Shown: in pieces, positions 9,326 through 18,587 of the stretch
How the letters are laid out: every line of letters starts with the position of its first letter
Position numbering within the stretch: position 1 is the first letter of the stretch
From: Aromatoleum aromaticum EbN1
Lineage (GTDB): Bacteria; Pseudomonadota; Gammaproteobacteria; Burkholderiales; Rhodocyclaceae
Assembly: GCF_000025965.1 (NCBI RefSeq)
Contig: NC_006513.1
Location: 3,162,001 to 3,226,000, forward strand
Length of the DNA: 64,000 nt
Direction of reading: 5' to 3'
Notes under the pieces: model-generated
The model's input: only the letters and a program-made list of their open reading frames with translations
What the model was told of the DNA's origin: nothing
The model's database searches: none
Position numbers and translations under genes: made by a program

Positions 9326-9757
9326 ATGAGCCGACTCCGCTCCGATGTGACACTCGACGTGCTCAATCAGCGCGGCGGCGAATACCTGCCAGGCTATCTC
9401 GGTATCGAAATCCTGTCGGTGGAGCAGGGCACGCTCAACAGCCGGATGCCGGTCAGGCAGCTGCATTTCGCACCGAACAATTTTCTCCACGCGGCGAGCA
9501 TCGTCGCGCTGGCGGACACCACTTGCGGCTACGGCACGATGGCGCACCTGCCGGACGGCGCCGAATCGTTCACGACGATCGAGCTCAAGAGCAACCATCT
9601 TGGCACCGTCAGGGACGGCAGCATCGCGTGTGTCGCAACGGCTCAGCACCTGGGGAAGAGCACGCAGGTGTGGGACGCCGTCGTGACCGACGAGGCGAGC
9701 GGGCGCAAGCTGGCGCTGTTCCGCTGTACCCAGATGATCCTGTGGCCGAAGTCCTGA
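9326..9757 (+). CDS. Hotdog-fold thioesterase (PaaI/4HBT type)
   Basis: A 143-residue hotdog-fold protein. NNFLHAASIVALADTTCGYGT matches the PaaI/YbgC-like active-site helix, in which the HAA...ALADTT stretch carries the acidic residue. FTTIELKSNHLGT and the final ALFRCTQMIL strand complete the fold. Such proteins hydrolyse acyl-CoA or aryl-CoA thioesters. The start at 9326 follows caaggaca; upstream in-frame codons belong to an overlapping shadow frame. No operon partner is visible. Confidence 0.85.
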   Translation: MSRLRSDVTLDVLNQRGGEYLPGYLGIEILSVEQGTLNSRMPVRQLHFAPNNFLHAASIVALADTTCGYGTMAHLPDGAESFTTIELKSNHLGTVRDGSIACVATAQHLGKSTQVWDAVVTDEASGRKLALFRCTQMILWPKS

Positions 9758-10012
9758 GCGGGCACCCGCTGCTGGTACCGCACGGCGTTCGCGCAAAATA
9801 GCGTGCCGGCACCGGCTCCACAGAGCCTGAAACGCTTCCGCTCCGGTTCGGCGCGCCGCTCGCAGGCGCGGGTCCGCTTTTCTCAGCTCCGCCAATCCCC
9901 TGCGTTGCCCGCATCGCGATCAGACCCGAACTGCCGCTTCCTTCGTTGAAGCCGCGAAATCCACGGGTGTGCGCGCGTGTAGCGATTGCGCCGAATTGAA
10001 ACCACTTGTCAC

Positions 10013-10049
10013 TGAGAATGCTTCGCGTTTATGATGCGACGCGTTCTCA
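10013..10049. promoter_or_regulatory. Inverted repeat upstream of siderophore receptor, Fur-like half sites
   Basis: TGAGAATGCTTCGC (10013-10026) and GCGACGCGTTCTCA (10036-10049) are inverted with 12 of 14 matches. The outer TGAGAA(T/C) arms look like Fur half-sites (TGATAAT). It lies about 110 bases before a TonB-dependent siderophore receptor, so iron control is the natural guess. The arms are further apart than in a classic 19-bp Fur box, so the call is tentative. The rest of the 400-base gap (9758-10157) shows nothing else I can name. Confidence 0.4.
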
Positions 10050-10157
10050 TTTACTCACGTCAAATCTCCCGAGACGATTCAGCACAAATTTTCCAGTCAT
10101 CGGCAAGCCAGGCGACATCTCTCCCAGCCAGCCAGGATTCACGAAGGAGCAAGATAG

Positions 10158-12260
10158 ATGTCGTTCAAGATCCGCATGAAGCCCGCGGCAGTGGCCGTGT
10201 TCGCCGCGCTCGGCGGCGCTCATGTCGCTGTGCATGCCGCCGACGCGGTGCTGGCCCCGGTTCTCGTCAAGGGCGAGGCCGAGCGGGCCGACGGCCCGGT
10301 GCAGGGTTACCGCGCCACCCGCTCGGCCACTTTCACGAAGACCGACACGCCGTTGAAGGAAGTCCCGGCGTCGATCACCGTCGTGCCGGGAGAAGTCATC
10401 CAGGACCAGGCGATGCGCGGCATGTCCGACGTGCTGCGCTACGTGCCGGGCGTGACGGCGGCCCAGGGTGAAGGCAACCGTGACCAGATGGTCATCCGCG
10501 GCAACAACACGACGGCCGACTTCTTCGTCAACGGCATCCGCGACGACGCGCAGATCTTCCGTGACGTCTACAACCTCGAGCGCGTCGAAGTGCTGAAGGG
10601 CCCGGGCGGCATGACATTCGGCCGCGGCGGCGCGGGCGGTGTCGTCAACCGCGTGACGAAGCGCCCGCTGTTCGGCCATGTCGGCGAAGCCAGCCTTACC
10701 GTCGGCAGCTGGGATCAGCTGCGCGGCACTGTCGACGTCGGCGAAAAGATCAACGACGCGGCGGCGTGGCGCCTGAACGCGATGGCCGAAAAAGCCAACA
10801 GCTTCCGCGACGGCGTTGATCTCGACCGCTACGGCATCAATCCGACAATCACCTTCACGCCGGGCGGCAACACGGCGCTGACTCTCGGCTTCGAGCATTT
10901 CCGCGACGAGCGGACTGCCGACCGCGGCGTGCCGTCGCAGAACGGCCGGCCGTTCGACGACAGCCGCAGCCGCTTCTTCGGCAACGCCGACCAGAGCGAA
11001 TCGCGCACCGGCGTGGATGCGCTCACCGCAGTCATCGAGCACGACTTTGGCGGCGTGCAGTTGAGGAACAGCTTCCGCGCGGCGCAGTACGACAAGTTCT
11101 ACCAGAACGTCTTCTCGTCGAACGTCGCGATCAATCCAGCCCGACAGGCGACGCTTTCCGCCTACAACAACTCGAACGACCGGCTGAACGTCTTCAACCA
11201 GACTGACCTGACGACGAAATTCGCGACCGGCGGCCTGCAGCACACGCTGCTTGCCGGCATCGAGCTCGGCTATCAGGACAGCGACAATCGCCGCAAGACC
11301 GGTCAGTTCGCGCCCGGGACAAACGTCGTGCCGGCGAGCAATCCCTTCGGGACCGCGATCAGTTTCAATCCGACTGCCACGGATGCGAACAACAACGTCG
11401 AGTCGGACACTTACGCTGTCTATGTGCAGGACCAGATTGCGCTGAACGAGCAGTGGAAAGTGCTGGCCGGCCTGCGCTACGACAAGTTCGAAGTCGATTT
11501 CAACGACAAGCGCGCGGCGAACACCGACCTGTCGACGACCGATGAGGAAGTCAGCCCGCGTTTCGGCTTGATCTGGACTCCGACGGCCCGCCAGACCTAC
11601 TACGCAAGCTACAGCTACTCCTTCCTGCCGGCCGGCGAACAGCTGAGTCTCTCGCCCAACACCGAGGACCTCAATCCCGAGAAGGCGATCAACTACGAAG
11701 TCGGCGCGCGATGGGACGTCCTGCCCGAGCTGACGTTGTCGACCGCGGTGTTCCGCCTCGACCGCGAGGACGTGCGTGCTGCCGACCCACTGAACCCGGG
11801 CTTCTTCGTGCAGACGGGCGAGCAGCGCACCGAAGGCTTCGAGATCGGTCTGCAGGGCCAGGTGACGCCGTGGTGGCAGGTCTTCGCCGGTTATGCGAAC
11901 CTCGACGCCGAGATCACGAAGACCAGCGCGAGCGCGCCGAAGGGCCGCAAGGTCGGCCTCGTTCCCGACCACATGACGTCGATCTGGAACCGCTTCGACC
12001 TCGGGCAGGGCTGGGGCGTCGGTCTCGGCGTGATCAATCAGTCGTCGAGCTACACGTCCTTCACGAACAGCGTGAAACTGCCGTCGTTCACCCGCGTCGA
12101 CGGCGCGGTCTACTACACTTTCAACGACCGCAAGACCCGCCTCGCGCTCAACGTCGAGAACATCACCGACAAGGAATACTTCCCGACTGCGCACAGCGAC
12201 AACAACATCAGCCCGGGAGCGCCGCTCAACGCGCGCCTGACGTTGAGCACGGCTTTCTGA
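10158..12260 (+). CDS. TonB-dependent siderophore receptor
   Basis: A 700-residue outer-membrane receptor for ferric siderophores. It has a signal peptide ending at about residue 27 (AVHAAD), a TonB-box-like segment (LAPVLVKGE), and a plug domain with KEVPASITVVPGEVIQDQ, MSDVLRYVPGV, VEVLKGPGGMTFGRGGAGGVVN. The 22-strand barrel ends in LNARLTLSTAF with the terminal Phe expected for outer-membrane insertion. NVENITDKEYFPTAHSDNNISPG near the end is typical of the catecholate Fiu-like group. The start at 10158 follows acgaaggagcaag. It stands alone between an operator-like inverted repeat and a strong terminator. Confidence 0.93.
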   Translation: MSFKIRMKPAAVAVFAALGGAHVAVHAADAVLAPVLVKGEAERADGPVQGYRATRSATFTKTDTPLKEVPASITVVPGEVIQDQAMRGMSDVLRYVPGVTAAQGEGNRDQMVIRGNNTTADFFVNGIRDDAQIFRDVYNLERVEVLKGPGGMTFGRGGAGGVVNRVTKRPLFGHVGEASLTVGSWDQLRGTVDVGEKINDAAAWRLNAMAEKANSFRDGVDLDRYGINPTITFTPGGNTALTLGFEHFRDERTADRGVPSQNGRPFDDSRSRFFGNADQSESRTGVDALTAVIEHDFGGVQLRNSFRAAQYDKFYQNVFSSNVAINPARQATLSAYNNSNDRLNVFNQTDLTTKFATGGLQHTLLAGIELGYQDSDNRRKTGQFAPGTNVVPASNPFGTAISFNPTATDANNNVESDTYAVYVQDQIALNEQWKVLAGLRYDKFEVDFNDKRAANTDLSTTDEEVSPRFGLIWTPTARQTYYASYSYSFLPAGEQLSLSPNTEDLNPEKAINYEVGARWDVLPELTLSTAVFRLDREDVRAADPLNPGFFVQTGEQRTEGFEIGLQGQVTPWWQVFAGYANLDAEITKTSASAPKGRKVGLVPDHMTSIWNRFDLGQGWGVGLGVINQSSSYTSFTNSVKLPSFTRVDGAVYYTFNDRKTRLALNVENITDKEYFPTAHSDNNISPGAPLNARLTLSTAF

Positions 12261-12319
12261 AAACCGATACTCCGGGGGCTGATGCGATGCGCAAAAGCCT
12301 CGCGGACGACTGGCCCGAG

Positions 12320-12360
12320 CGGGCCCGACGGACTTTCGCGAGCCCTCGGGCCCGTTTTTT
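12320..12360 (+). terminator. Rho-independent terminator after the siderophore receptor
   Basis: A perfect 9-bp stem CGGGCCCGA (12320-12328) / TCGGGCCCG (12346-12354), with a 17-base loop, is followed by six T (12355-12360). It ends the receptor transcript just before the thioredoxin-like gene. Confidence 0.85.
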
Positions 12361-12402
12361 GATATACCTTTCCGGCAGCAGACTTTGCCGGGAGGAAAAA
12401 AC

Positions 12403-12735
12403 ATGACGACGAACACTGCCTATTCCGCGACGGCGCCCGAGCGCGCGGAGATCGATGCGCTGCAGGAGCCCGCGGTCGTCGAGTTCGGAGCGAACTGGTG
12501 CGGGTACTGCCAAGGGGCACAGCCGCTGATTGCCGCTGCGTTCGCCCGTCATCCGGAGGTGCGGCATATCAGGGTCGAAGACGGCAAGGGGCGCAAGCTC
12601 GGCCGCTCGTTCGGTGTCAAGCTGTGGCCGACGCTGATCTTCCTGAAAGAGGGAAAGGAGGTCGCCCGCCTGGTCCGCCCTGCGAATGCGGAAGCGATCG
12701 CGGAAGCGCTCGGGCGGATCGACAGGAACGCGTGA
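12403..12735 (+). CDS. Thioredoxin-like protein
   Basis: A 110-residue thioredoxin fold protein with the redox motif WCGYC (canonical Trx is WCGPC) and the cis-proline strand KLWPTLIFLKEGKEV. There is no signal peptide, so it acts in the cytoplasm as a dithiol reductase or hydroperoxide-stress protein. The CGYC dipeptide suggests a different redox potential from housekeeping thioredoxin. The start at 12403 follows gggaggaaaaaac. Confidence 0.9.
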   Translation: MTTNTAYSATAPERAEIDALQEPAVVEFGANWCGYCQGAQPLIAAAFARHPEVRHIRVEDGKGRKLGRSFGVKLWPTLIFLKEGKEVARLVRPANAEAIAEALGRIDRNA

Positions 12736-12747
12736 CGCGCGGGGCTT

Positions 12748-13033
12748 TCACCCGCCTTCGTTGAACCCTCTGATCTGCCGCCGTGCCTTCTTCGTCGGGC
12801 GCCCGCGCAGGTCGCTGCCCGGCACCGGCGCAAGCCGCCGGTTTTCCTTTTCTGCCGCGCGCCGCTCGCTGCTTTCGACGGTCTCCTCGTACAGTTCCCG
12901 TGCTTCGGGTGCGGGACGACGCTGTTCGTTGAGGCCGAGCACGACGACGGTCCAGTGCGCATCGCCCGTGACGATTTCGAGCATGTCGCCCGGGCGAACG
13001 TCGCGCGCCGGCTTGACGGCGTGACCGTTGAGT
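12748..13033 (-). pseudogene. hslR: hslR (Hsp15) C-terminal fragment, split by insertion
   Basis: Read on the minus strand this fragment gives LNGHAVKPARDVRPGDMLEI, then EQRRPAPEARELYEET and a basic tail. This is the C-terminal two thirds of Hsp15, the S4-domain protein that binds stalled 50S subunits. The N-terminal third lies at 18588-18700. Removing 13034-18587 gives 399 bases, exactly 133 codons with stop, matching the length of E. coli HslR. The gene is therefore broken by the nested insertion. Confidence 0.9.
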
Positions 13034-13053
13034 CTAGGATGAAACCCAGTCTT

Positions 13054-14083
13054 TTAAACGGGCACGACGCTCACGGCGTAACCGATCTGTTGAAGCCTTC
13101 GGATCAGTCGGTTGGCGGTCTTGTGAGCATCGGCACGATCGAAGTGTGTGGCGCCCAGGTCCTGCCATTCGGTGCCGTCTCGCAGCATGTGCCAAGCGGC
13201 GGTGAGCATCGAGGCGGCCACGCCGATGATGGCCTTCTTGGCACCGCGGCGAGCGCGCAGGCGATGGAACTGCGCCTGCAGGTAGCTGCCCTTGACCTTG
13301 ATGGCGGCCCAGGCCGCTTGTACCAGCGTGGTCTTGAGCCAGTTGGCACCGCGACGCAACCGGGTGCTGCGGCGTTTGCCGGCGCTCTCGTCGTTACGCG
13401 GGCACAGGCAGGCCCAGGACAGCAAATGGCCGGGCGTGGCGAAGCGCGACATGTCGATGCCGATTTCGGCCACCACCACGTGGGCGCTGACCGCGCTCAA
13501 ACCCGGCATCGTGCTCAGCAGCGCGGCCGCCTGTCGAAAGGGTTCGAGCCCCTGGCCGACCTCCTTCTCGATGGCGGCAATGGCGTGATCGAGCGCATCG
13601 ATGTGCGTGAGGTGCAGCTTGAGCATGAAGCGGTGGTGCGGGCTGACGTGGCCGCGCAGGGCTTCGAGCAGCTCGGTGCGAGTCGCCTTCACGCGCGTGC
13701 TCACGCACGCGAGCAGGCGGAGGGGATCGTCCTGCCCCGCGATGATGGCCTGCAGCACCGCGCGCCCGCTCTGGCCGAGTATGTCGCTGAGCACGACGCC
13801 GAGTTTGAGATTGGCGTCTTCGAGCACTTTCTCGATGCGCTGGATGTGCGCACTGCGCTCGCGCACGAACTGTTTGCGGGTGCGGGTGAGCGAACGCAGT
13901 TCCTGCACCGCCACGGGCGGCACGAAGCTCGCGCGGATCAGGCCATGGGCCAGCAGGTCGGCCAGCCACGTCGCGTCATTGACGTCGGTCTTGCGCCCGG
14001 GCACGTTCTTGACGTGTGCCGCGTTGGCCAGTACCTGCTCGAAGTGGCCTTCGAGCACGTGCCACACCGGCTTCCAGTACACC
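13054..14083 (-). pseudogene. IS110 transposase, C-terminal portion
   Basis: This fragment runs from VYWKPVWHVLEGHF through GRKTDVNDATWLADLLAHGL (the conserved acidic residues of the RuvC-like domain) to the C-terminal domain with STMPGLSAVSAHVVVAEIG and the serine-containing SAGKRRSTRLRRG stretch. The first 68 codons are at 18151-18354. The frame is uninterrupted once the ISAs1 insert and one 10-bp target copy are removed. The two parts together give about 407 residues with no other defect, so the gene was intact before it was hit. Confidence 0.9.
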
Positions 14084-14207
14084 CAGGGCTGCCGCAGCTA
14101 CGCATTTGTCGTTGACCACCAAAGAATGACGTTCACGATCAAGCACTTGCCGCGCCCCTGTTCACAAGCCGTTGTTTTGTGTAGCTTCCTGTCTTTTTGG
14201 GTGACCG

Positions 14208-14351
14208 ATGGACATAGGGAAGCTGGCCGACATGGTGGAGGTTTTCGAGGGGCTCGAGGACTGGCGCAACGCGCAACAGACGCGGCACCGCTTGAGCGAA
14301 CTGCTCACGGTGGCGGTGTGTGCGGTGCTCAGCGGCGCCGACGACTTCGAG
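14208..14351 (+). pseudogene. ISAs1 transposase, N-terminal 48 codons
   Basis: Starts MDIGKLADMVEVFEGLED and ends SGADDFE, the conserved DDE_Tnp_1-associated N-terminus of ISAs1/H-repeat transposases. The frame is cut at TTCGAG (14346-14351), the target duplicated by IS21. It continues in phase as EISQWG from 17115, so no bases were lost. Confidence 0.9.
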
Positions 14352-14557
14352 TGCGCATTCCGACGAACGTGACCGCCTGCACCGACGAACGTGACCGGGG
14401 GGTCTGCGCGCGAAGCGTGGTGTTCAGATTCTAACCGTGTCGGTCACGATCACGGTCAATTCGGGGCACGGCGCAGGCTTATCCACAGGCGGCCGCCAGC
14501 GCGCCTCATACGCTGGCGGGCGGGCGCCTGTGGGTAAGGCGTCTCGCGCGCACGGCC

Positions 14558-15292
14558 TCATGCCTTTTCCTTTCTTCTCATCGACTCGCCCTTGAGGGCG
14601 AGCTTGTGCGCGGCGTGCACGACGCGATCGAGGATCGCATCGGCGAAGGTCGGGTCGCCCAGGTAGGTGTGCCAGTGCTCGATCGGCAGCTGGCTGGTGA
14701 TCACGGTCGAACGCGTGCCGACGCGGTCGTCGAGCAGCTCCAGCAGGTCGCTTCGCTCCTGCGCCGACGGCGCGGCCAGGCCCCAATCGTCGATGACGAT
14801 GAGATCCATGCGCGCGAGCTGCATCAGGCGTCGGCTGAAGCTGCCATCGGCATGCGCGATGCGCAGCTCTTCGAAGAGCCGCGGCAGACGCACGTAGTAG
14901 GCCGCGAGGCCCTGCCGGCACGCCGCGTTGGCGAGCGCGCAGGCGAGCCACGTCTTGCCGCTGCCGGTGGGGCCCGTGATGAGGCAGTTCTGGTGGTGGC
15001 GAATCCACTGGCCGGTTCCGAGCGCGGCGATCTGACTGCGCTCGAGGCCGCGCCCGGCGCGGTAGTCGACGTCCTCCAGGCAGGCGGCAGCGGCTTTGAT
15101 GCGGGCTGCCTTGAGCAGCCGATCGATGCGTTTGCCGTCGCGCAGCAGGATCTCGCGATCGATGAGCTGGGCGAAACGCTCCTCGAAGCTGAGCGCGGTG
15201 ATGGCGGGCTGGGTGAGCTGCTCCTCGAAGGCGCGGGCCATGCCTTCCAGGTGCAGGGTGCGCAGTTGTTGCAGGCTGTGTTGTATCAGCAT
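14558..15292 (-). CDS. istB: IS21 helper ATPase IstB
   Basis: A 244-residue AAA+ ATPase that assists IstA in target capture and integration. It shows the Walker A motif GPTGSGKTW, Walker [10 protein letters not shown], the N-terminal IstB domain ([16 protein letters not shown]), and the sensor region [12 protein letters not shown] at 15292 is chosen because upstream residues in the longer frame are unrelated to IstB. It lies directly downstream of istA (about 20 bases), as in other IS21 elements. Confidence 0.95.
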   Translation of the reverse strand: MLIQHSLQQLRTLHLEGMARAFEEQLTQPAITALSFEERFAQLIDREILLRDGKRIDRLLKAARIKAAAACLEDVDYRAGRGLERSQIAALGTGQWIRHHQNCLITGPTGSGKTWLACALANAACRQGLAAYYVRLPRLFEELRIAHADGSFSRRLMQLARMDLIVIDDWGLAAPSAQERSDLLELLDDRVGTRSTVITSQLPIEHWHTYLGDPTFADAILDRVVHAAHKLALKGESMRRKEKA

Positions 15293-15314
15293 CGATGTTC
15301 TCCGGTGGGTGGAA

Positions 15315-16853
15315 TCAGTGGTAGTAGCGCGCCCCGCGCAGGTTCTCGTGAGCGGCCGGTAGCGCAAGCTCGCTTTGCTGCGCAGTGGATGCGGGCAGCG
15401 GTGCGCGGTCGAGCCCGCTCTTGAGGATCGAGGCGACACTGCGGTAACGCATTGCCCCGAGGGTGACGGCGCGGGTCGCCGCGGCTTCGAGGCGTTCGTT
15501 GCCGTATTGACGACCGAGGCGCATCAGCCCGAGGCACGCCCGGTAGCCCTGCTCGGGGTGCGGCATGCGTTCGAGTTGGTGGCTGACCACCTGCTCGGTG
15601 TGAGGTCCGACCGTGGCACCCCAGGCGATGAGTTTGCCCGGGGACCACTGGCGATGCGCCTGATGCGATGCGGGCATGTGCTCGGTGAGCGTGGTGAAGG
15701 CACCGTGCCGGTGGCTCCTCGCATGCACGGCCACGCGCCTGCCGCCGGCGAGGCATTCGATGCTGCTCGCGGTGATGCGCAGCTCCACCGCCTGGCCGGC
15801 GAGCGCATAGGGCACGCTGTAGTAATGCCCGTCGAACTCGACGTGGTAATCGATGTTGGGCTTGGCCCGCTTCCACTGGGCGAACTGGAAGGGCGTGGCC
15901 GGCAACGCGCGCAGCGCCGGGCGGTCGAGCGTCTCGAACGCTTCGTGGCGCGAGCCTGGCAGGCGCCGGAAGGCACGCGTGTTCAGCGGCTCGAGTAACG
16001 CGGCGATCGCCTCGTTCAACTCCCCCAGCGAGAAAAAGCGCCGGTGACGCAGCCGCGCCAGAATCCAGCGCTGCACGATCTGCACGCCGACTTCGACCTT
16101 GGCCTTGTCCTGCGGCTTGTAAGGGCGCGCGGGCAGGATCGCCACGCCGTAGTGCGCGGCGAACTCGGCGGTGGTGCGCTGCAGTTGCGGCTCGTAGCGG
16201 TCGGCTTGGCCAACGAGCGAGCGCGTATTGTCGGGCACGACGAGCTCGGGCACGCCACCGATGAAGGTCAGCGCCTTCGCCAACGACCCCAGCCAATCCG
16301 CCTGCGACTGCGTCGCCGTGGCACAGGCGAAGGTGTAGCTCGAGGCCCCGAGGACCGCGACGAAGATCTGCGCGCGGGAAATCTCGCCCGTGTCGGCGTC
16401 AACAATCGGCACCGTGTCGCCGGCGTAGTCGATGAAGAGCTTCTCGCCGGCGCGGTGAACCTGGCGCATCGAGCGCTTCAGGTGCCGGGCGAACTCGCGG
16501 TACAGGTCGCAAAAGCGCGAGTACTGATAGCTCGGCCCGTCGGCCGTCTGCACGTACTCTTCCCACAGCAGCGCGAGCGTGACGTTCTTTCGCTTGAGCC
16601 CCTGATGCACCGCCGCCAGATCCGGCGGCACATTCGCGACGCTCGCGCCACGTCCACGCCGGGCGACCCCCAGCACCCGGCGCAACTCTGCCTCGTCGGC
16701 CGCTGACAACTCGGCCCACGTCAGCTCGCTCGCCTCGGCCGCCTTCACATACTTGGCGACCACGCCTTTGGAAATCGACAGCGCGCGGGCAATGCGCTCA
16801 TGCGACAGCGCGCAGTCGTATTTGAGCCGTAACAGCTCCCTGATCTTGTGCAT
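15315..16853 (-). CDS. istA: IS21 transposase IstA
   Basis: A DDE transposase of about 512 residues. It has an N-terminal helix-turn-helix ([28 protein letters not shown]; split here across the known domain), a catalytic core with FIDYAGD, VPDNTRS and KVEVGVQ supplying the Asp, Asp, Glu residues, and a C-terminal Mu-transposase-like domain ([13 protein letters not shown]). The start could also be 21 bases upstream at 16874. There is no frameshift, so the protein looks functional. Confidence 0.93.
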   Translation of the reverse strand: MHKIRELLRLKYDCALSHERIARALSISKGVVAKYVKAAEASELTWAELSAADEAELRRVLGVARRGRGASVANVPPDLAAVHQGLKRKNVTLALLWEEYVQTADGPSYQYSRFCDLYREFARHLKRSMRQVHRAGEKLFIDYAGDTVPIVDADTGEISRAQIFVAVLGASSYTFACATATQSQADWLGSLAKALTFIGGVPELVVPDNTRSLVGQADRYEPQLQRTTAEFAAHYGVAILPARPYKPQDKAKVEVGVQIVQRWILARLRHRRFFSLGELNEAIAALLEPLNTRAFRRLPGSRHEAFETLDRPALRALPATPFQFAQWKRAKPNIDYHVEFDGHYYSVPYALAGQAVELRITASSIECLAGGRRVAVHARSHRHGAFTTLTEHMPASHQAHRQWSPGKLIAWGATVGPHTEQVVSHQLERMPHPEQGYRACLGLMRLGRQYGNERLEAAATRAVTLGAMRYRSVASILKSGLDRAPLPASTAQQSELALPAAHENLRGARYYH

Positions 16854-17108
16854 GGCAATCCGCTCCGCCGGCATCCTCGGTCTCCGCGCAAAGCGCGCGA
16901 GGGTAGCCGGCCTGACAAACGACGTTGCCACGCTTGGCCTCACAAACCCGTTCCGATTTGATCGTGACCATTGATTCCGACATCGTGACCGCCCATTCCG
17001 ACAACTCGCCGAAATCGGTCACGATCAAATCGGAATCCGCGGTCACGACCGCGGATTCACCGGTCACACTATTTCGGAGTCAGCGGTCACGTTGGGTCGG
17101 AATCCGCA

Positions 17109-18122
17109 TTCGAGGAGATCTCGCAGTGGGGGTGCGCCAAACTGCCGTGGCTGCGGGGCTTTCTGCAGCTCGACTACGGCGTGGCCTCGCCCGACACCTT
17201 CGAGCGCGTGTTCGCGCTGCTCGATCCGAAGCAGTTCGAGCAGGCCTTTCGCATTTGGGTGGGAGGCATTATCCCGGCAGTGGGCAAAGACCAGGTCATC
17301 GCCATCGATGGCAAGTCGAGCCGACGCACCACGAGCAAGGCGGCCGCTGCGCCACTGCATCTGGTCAGTGCGTTTGCGGCCAAGGTGGGCGTGGTGCTGG
17401 GCCAGACGGCGACGGCGGAGAAGTCCAACGAGATCACGGCGATCCCCGAACTGCTCAAGGTGCTCGACATCGACGGCTGCATCGTCACCATCGATGCGAT
17501 GGGCACGCAGACCAAGATCGCGCGCGCCATCCGTGAGCGGGGTGCACACTACGTGCTGTGCGTGAAGGACAACCATCCGAAGCTGCTTGACTCGATCATC
17601 TTCGCGGACATCGATCCGCGCGGCCCGCTGACGCCGAGCTCGACGCACGAGAGCACGAGCACGGGCCACGGACGGATCGAAGTGCGACGCTGTACGGCGT
17701 ATGACGCGACCGATCGGCTCTACAAGGCTGCTGCCTGGAAGGACGTGGCCAGCTTTGCCGTCGTCGAGCGCGTGCGAACGGTGGGCGAGCGCACCAGTAC
17801 CGAGCGCGCGTACTACATCAGCAGTCTGCCGGGCGATGCCGAGCGAATCGCACTGGCGATCAGAAGTCATTGGGAAGTCGAGAATCGGCTGCACTGGTGT
17901 CTGGATGTTCAGTTCGGTGACGACTACGCAAGGGGCCGCATCGGCCACATTGCCCATAACCTGGCGCTGGTGCGCCACATGGTGCTCAATCTCATCCGGC
18001 TCGATAAGTCCATCAAGACGAGCATCAAGACCAAGCGGCTGCTGGCAGCAACATCCGATGAGTTTCGGGCCGCACTGCTCGGCTTCCAAGTGCCTGAAGA
18101 GGATGAGGATGACGACGAGTAA
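17109..18122 (+). pseudogene. ISAs1 transposase, C-terminal portion
   Basis: Continues the transposase begun at 14208: EISQWG, then AIDGKSSRRT, VTIDAMGTQ and YVLCVKDNHP of the DDE domain, ending IRSHWEVENRLHWCLDVQFGDDYAR and an acidic tail. The fragment has an ATG at 17181 but would lack the first third of the domain. Excising the IS21 restores one 383-residue frame. Confidence 0.9.
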
Positions 18123-18150
18123 TGATGAGCGCGTAGCTGCGGGAGCCCTG

Positions 18151-18354
18151 CCAGTACACCCCGGTGGCCTCCATCGCGACCTGCTCGACGCCAAAGCTCT
18201 CGAGCCAGTCGGCCAGGGCCAGCAGCCCCGAGGTGGTCGTGACGAACGTGCGCACTTGCTGCAACGGCGGGCCGTCGCCAGCGATACGGGCGCAGGCCAC
18301 CACTGTTTGTTTGTGCACGTCGAGTCCCGCGCAGCGCGGATAGATGACTTCCAT
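18151..18354 (-). pseudogene. IS110 transposase, N-terminal 68 codons
   Basis: Starts MEVIYPRCAGLDVHKQTVVA, the first RuvC-like Asp segment of IS110 transposases, and ends EATGVYW at the ISAs1 target duplication. ggaggcgatc precedes the ATG at 18354. The frame resumes at 14073 on the far side of the insert. Beyond 18151 the original reading frame is replaced by ISAs1 end sequence. Confidence 0.9.
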
Positions 18355-18587
18355 GATCGCCTCCATGTCGCGGCGACATCGGCGTGCGGCCCACGTCATC
18401 GAACTCTAGGATGCGTGCTCAGGGGCGCGAAGCTCCAGGCGACAGTACGGGGTGCTCGTGTGGCCGCGGGTCCAACTGACATACGGGTTCAAGACACCAA
18501 GGATGAACCGACCTCTGTGCCGGACGCCGCCCCACTATTTAACGCCCGTTTCATGCGTCGTGGGACGCGTGCAGCGCGGTGGAGTAA
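18355..18587 (-). ncRNA. Upstream noncoding end of IS110 element, candidate bridge RNA
   Basis: These 233 bases lie between the IS110 transposase start and the hslR border and hold no gene. In IS110-group elements the long noncoding end before the recombinase encodes the bridge RNA, whose loops pair with target and donor. Length and place fit. Because the target (hslR) and both element ends are visible here, the guide loops could be predicted by matching to hslR ...GTCAG/ACTC and to the ends. The RNA itself is inferred, not seen. Confidence 0.4.

Larger units (their letters stand above)
14352..17108 (-). mobile_element. IS21-family element (istAB), innermost insertion
   Basis: The 2,757-bp element begins TGCGCATTCCGACGAACGTG and ends in the inverse of TGCGGATTCCGACCCAACGT, giving TG...CA termini. 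It is flanked by the 6-bp duplication TTCGAG (14346-14351 and 17109-17114). Short 'cgtgaccg' and 'attccgac' motifs are repeated inside both ends, as is usual for IS21, where multiple subterminal repeats bind the transposase. It carries istA and istB on the minus strand, both apparently intact, so it is probably the youngest and possibly active layer. Confidence 0.93.
14084..18150 (+). mobile_element. ISAs1-family element inserted in the IS110 transposase
   Basis: Terminal inverted repeats are CAGGGCTGCCGCAGCTACGC at the left end and its inverse with one mismatch at the right (18131-18150). The target CCAGTACACC is duplicated at 14074-14083 and 18151-18160, a 10-bp duplication as expected for this family. 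Excluding the inner IS21 and its duplication, the element is about 1,304 bp with one 383-residue transposase. Its insertion cut the IS110 transposase after codon 68. Confidence 0.93.
13034..18587 (-). mobile_element. IS110-family element inserted in hslR, itself interrupted
   Basis: The borders come from hslR reconstruction. The dinucleotide CT (13034-13035 and 18588-18589, + strand) flanks the insert, as expected for the core dinucleotide of IS110 recombination; the exact edge is ambiguous by two bases. Its transposase is on the minus strand in two pieces (18151-18354 and 13054-14083), separated by an ISAs1 element. Without that insert the element is about 1,477 bp with a 407-residue transposase. 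The end downstream of the gene is only about 20 bases, and about 230 noncoding bases precede the gene. Confidence 0.85.

Noticed and set aside
10047-12416. 789-residue open frame on the minus strand
   Set aside because: Antisense of the siderophore receptor; no start context and no recognisable domain.
18025-18399. A 124-residue hypothetical protein on the minus strand
   Set aside because: It is the IS110 transposase N-terminus running into the ISAs1 end, not an independent gene.
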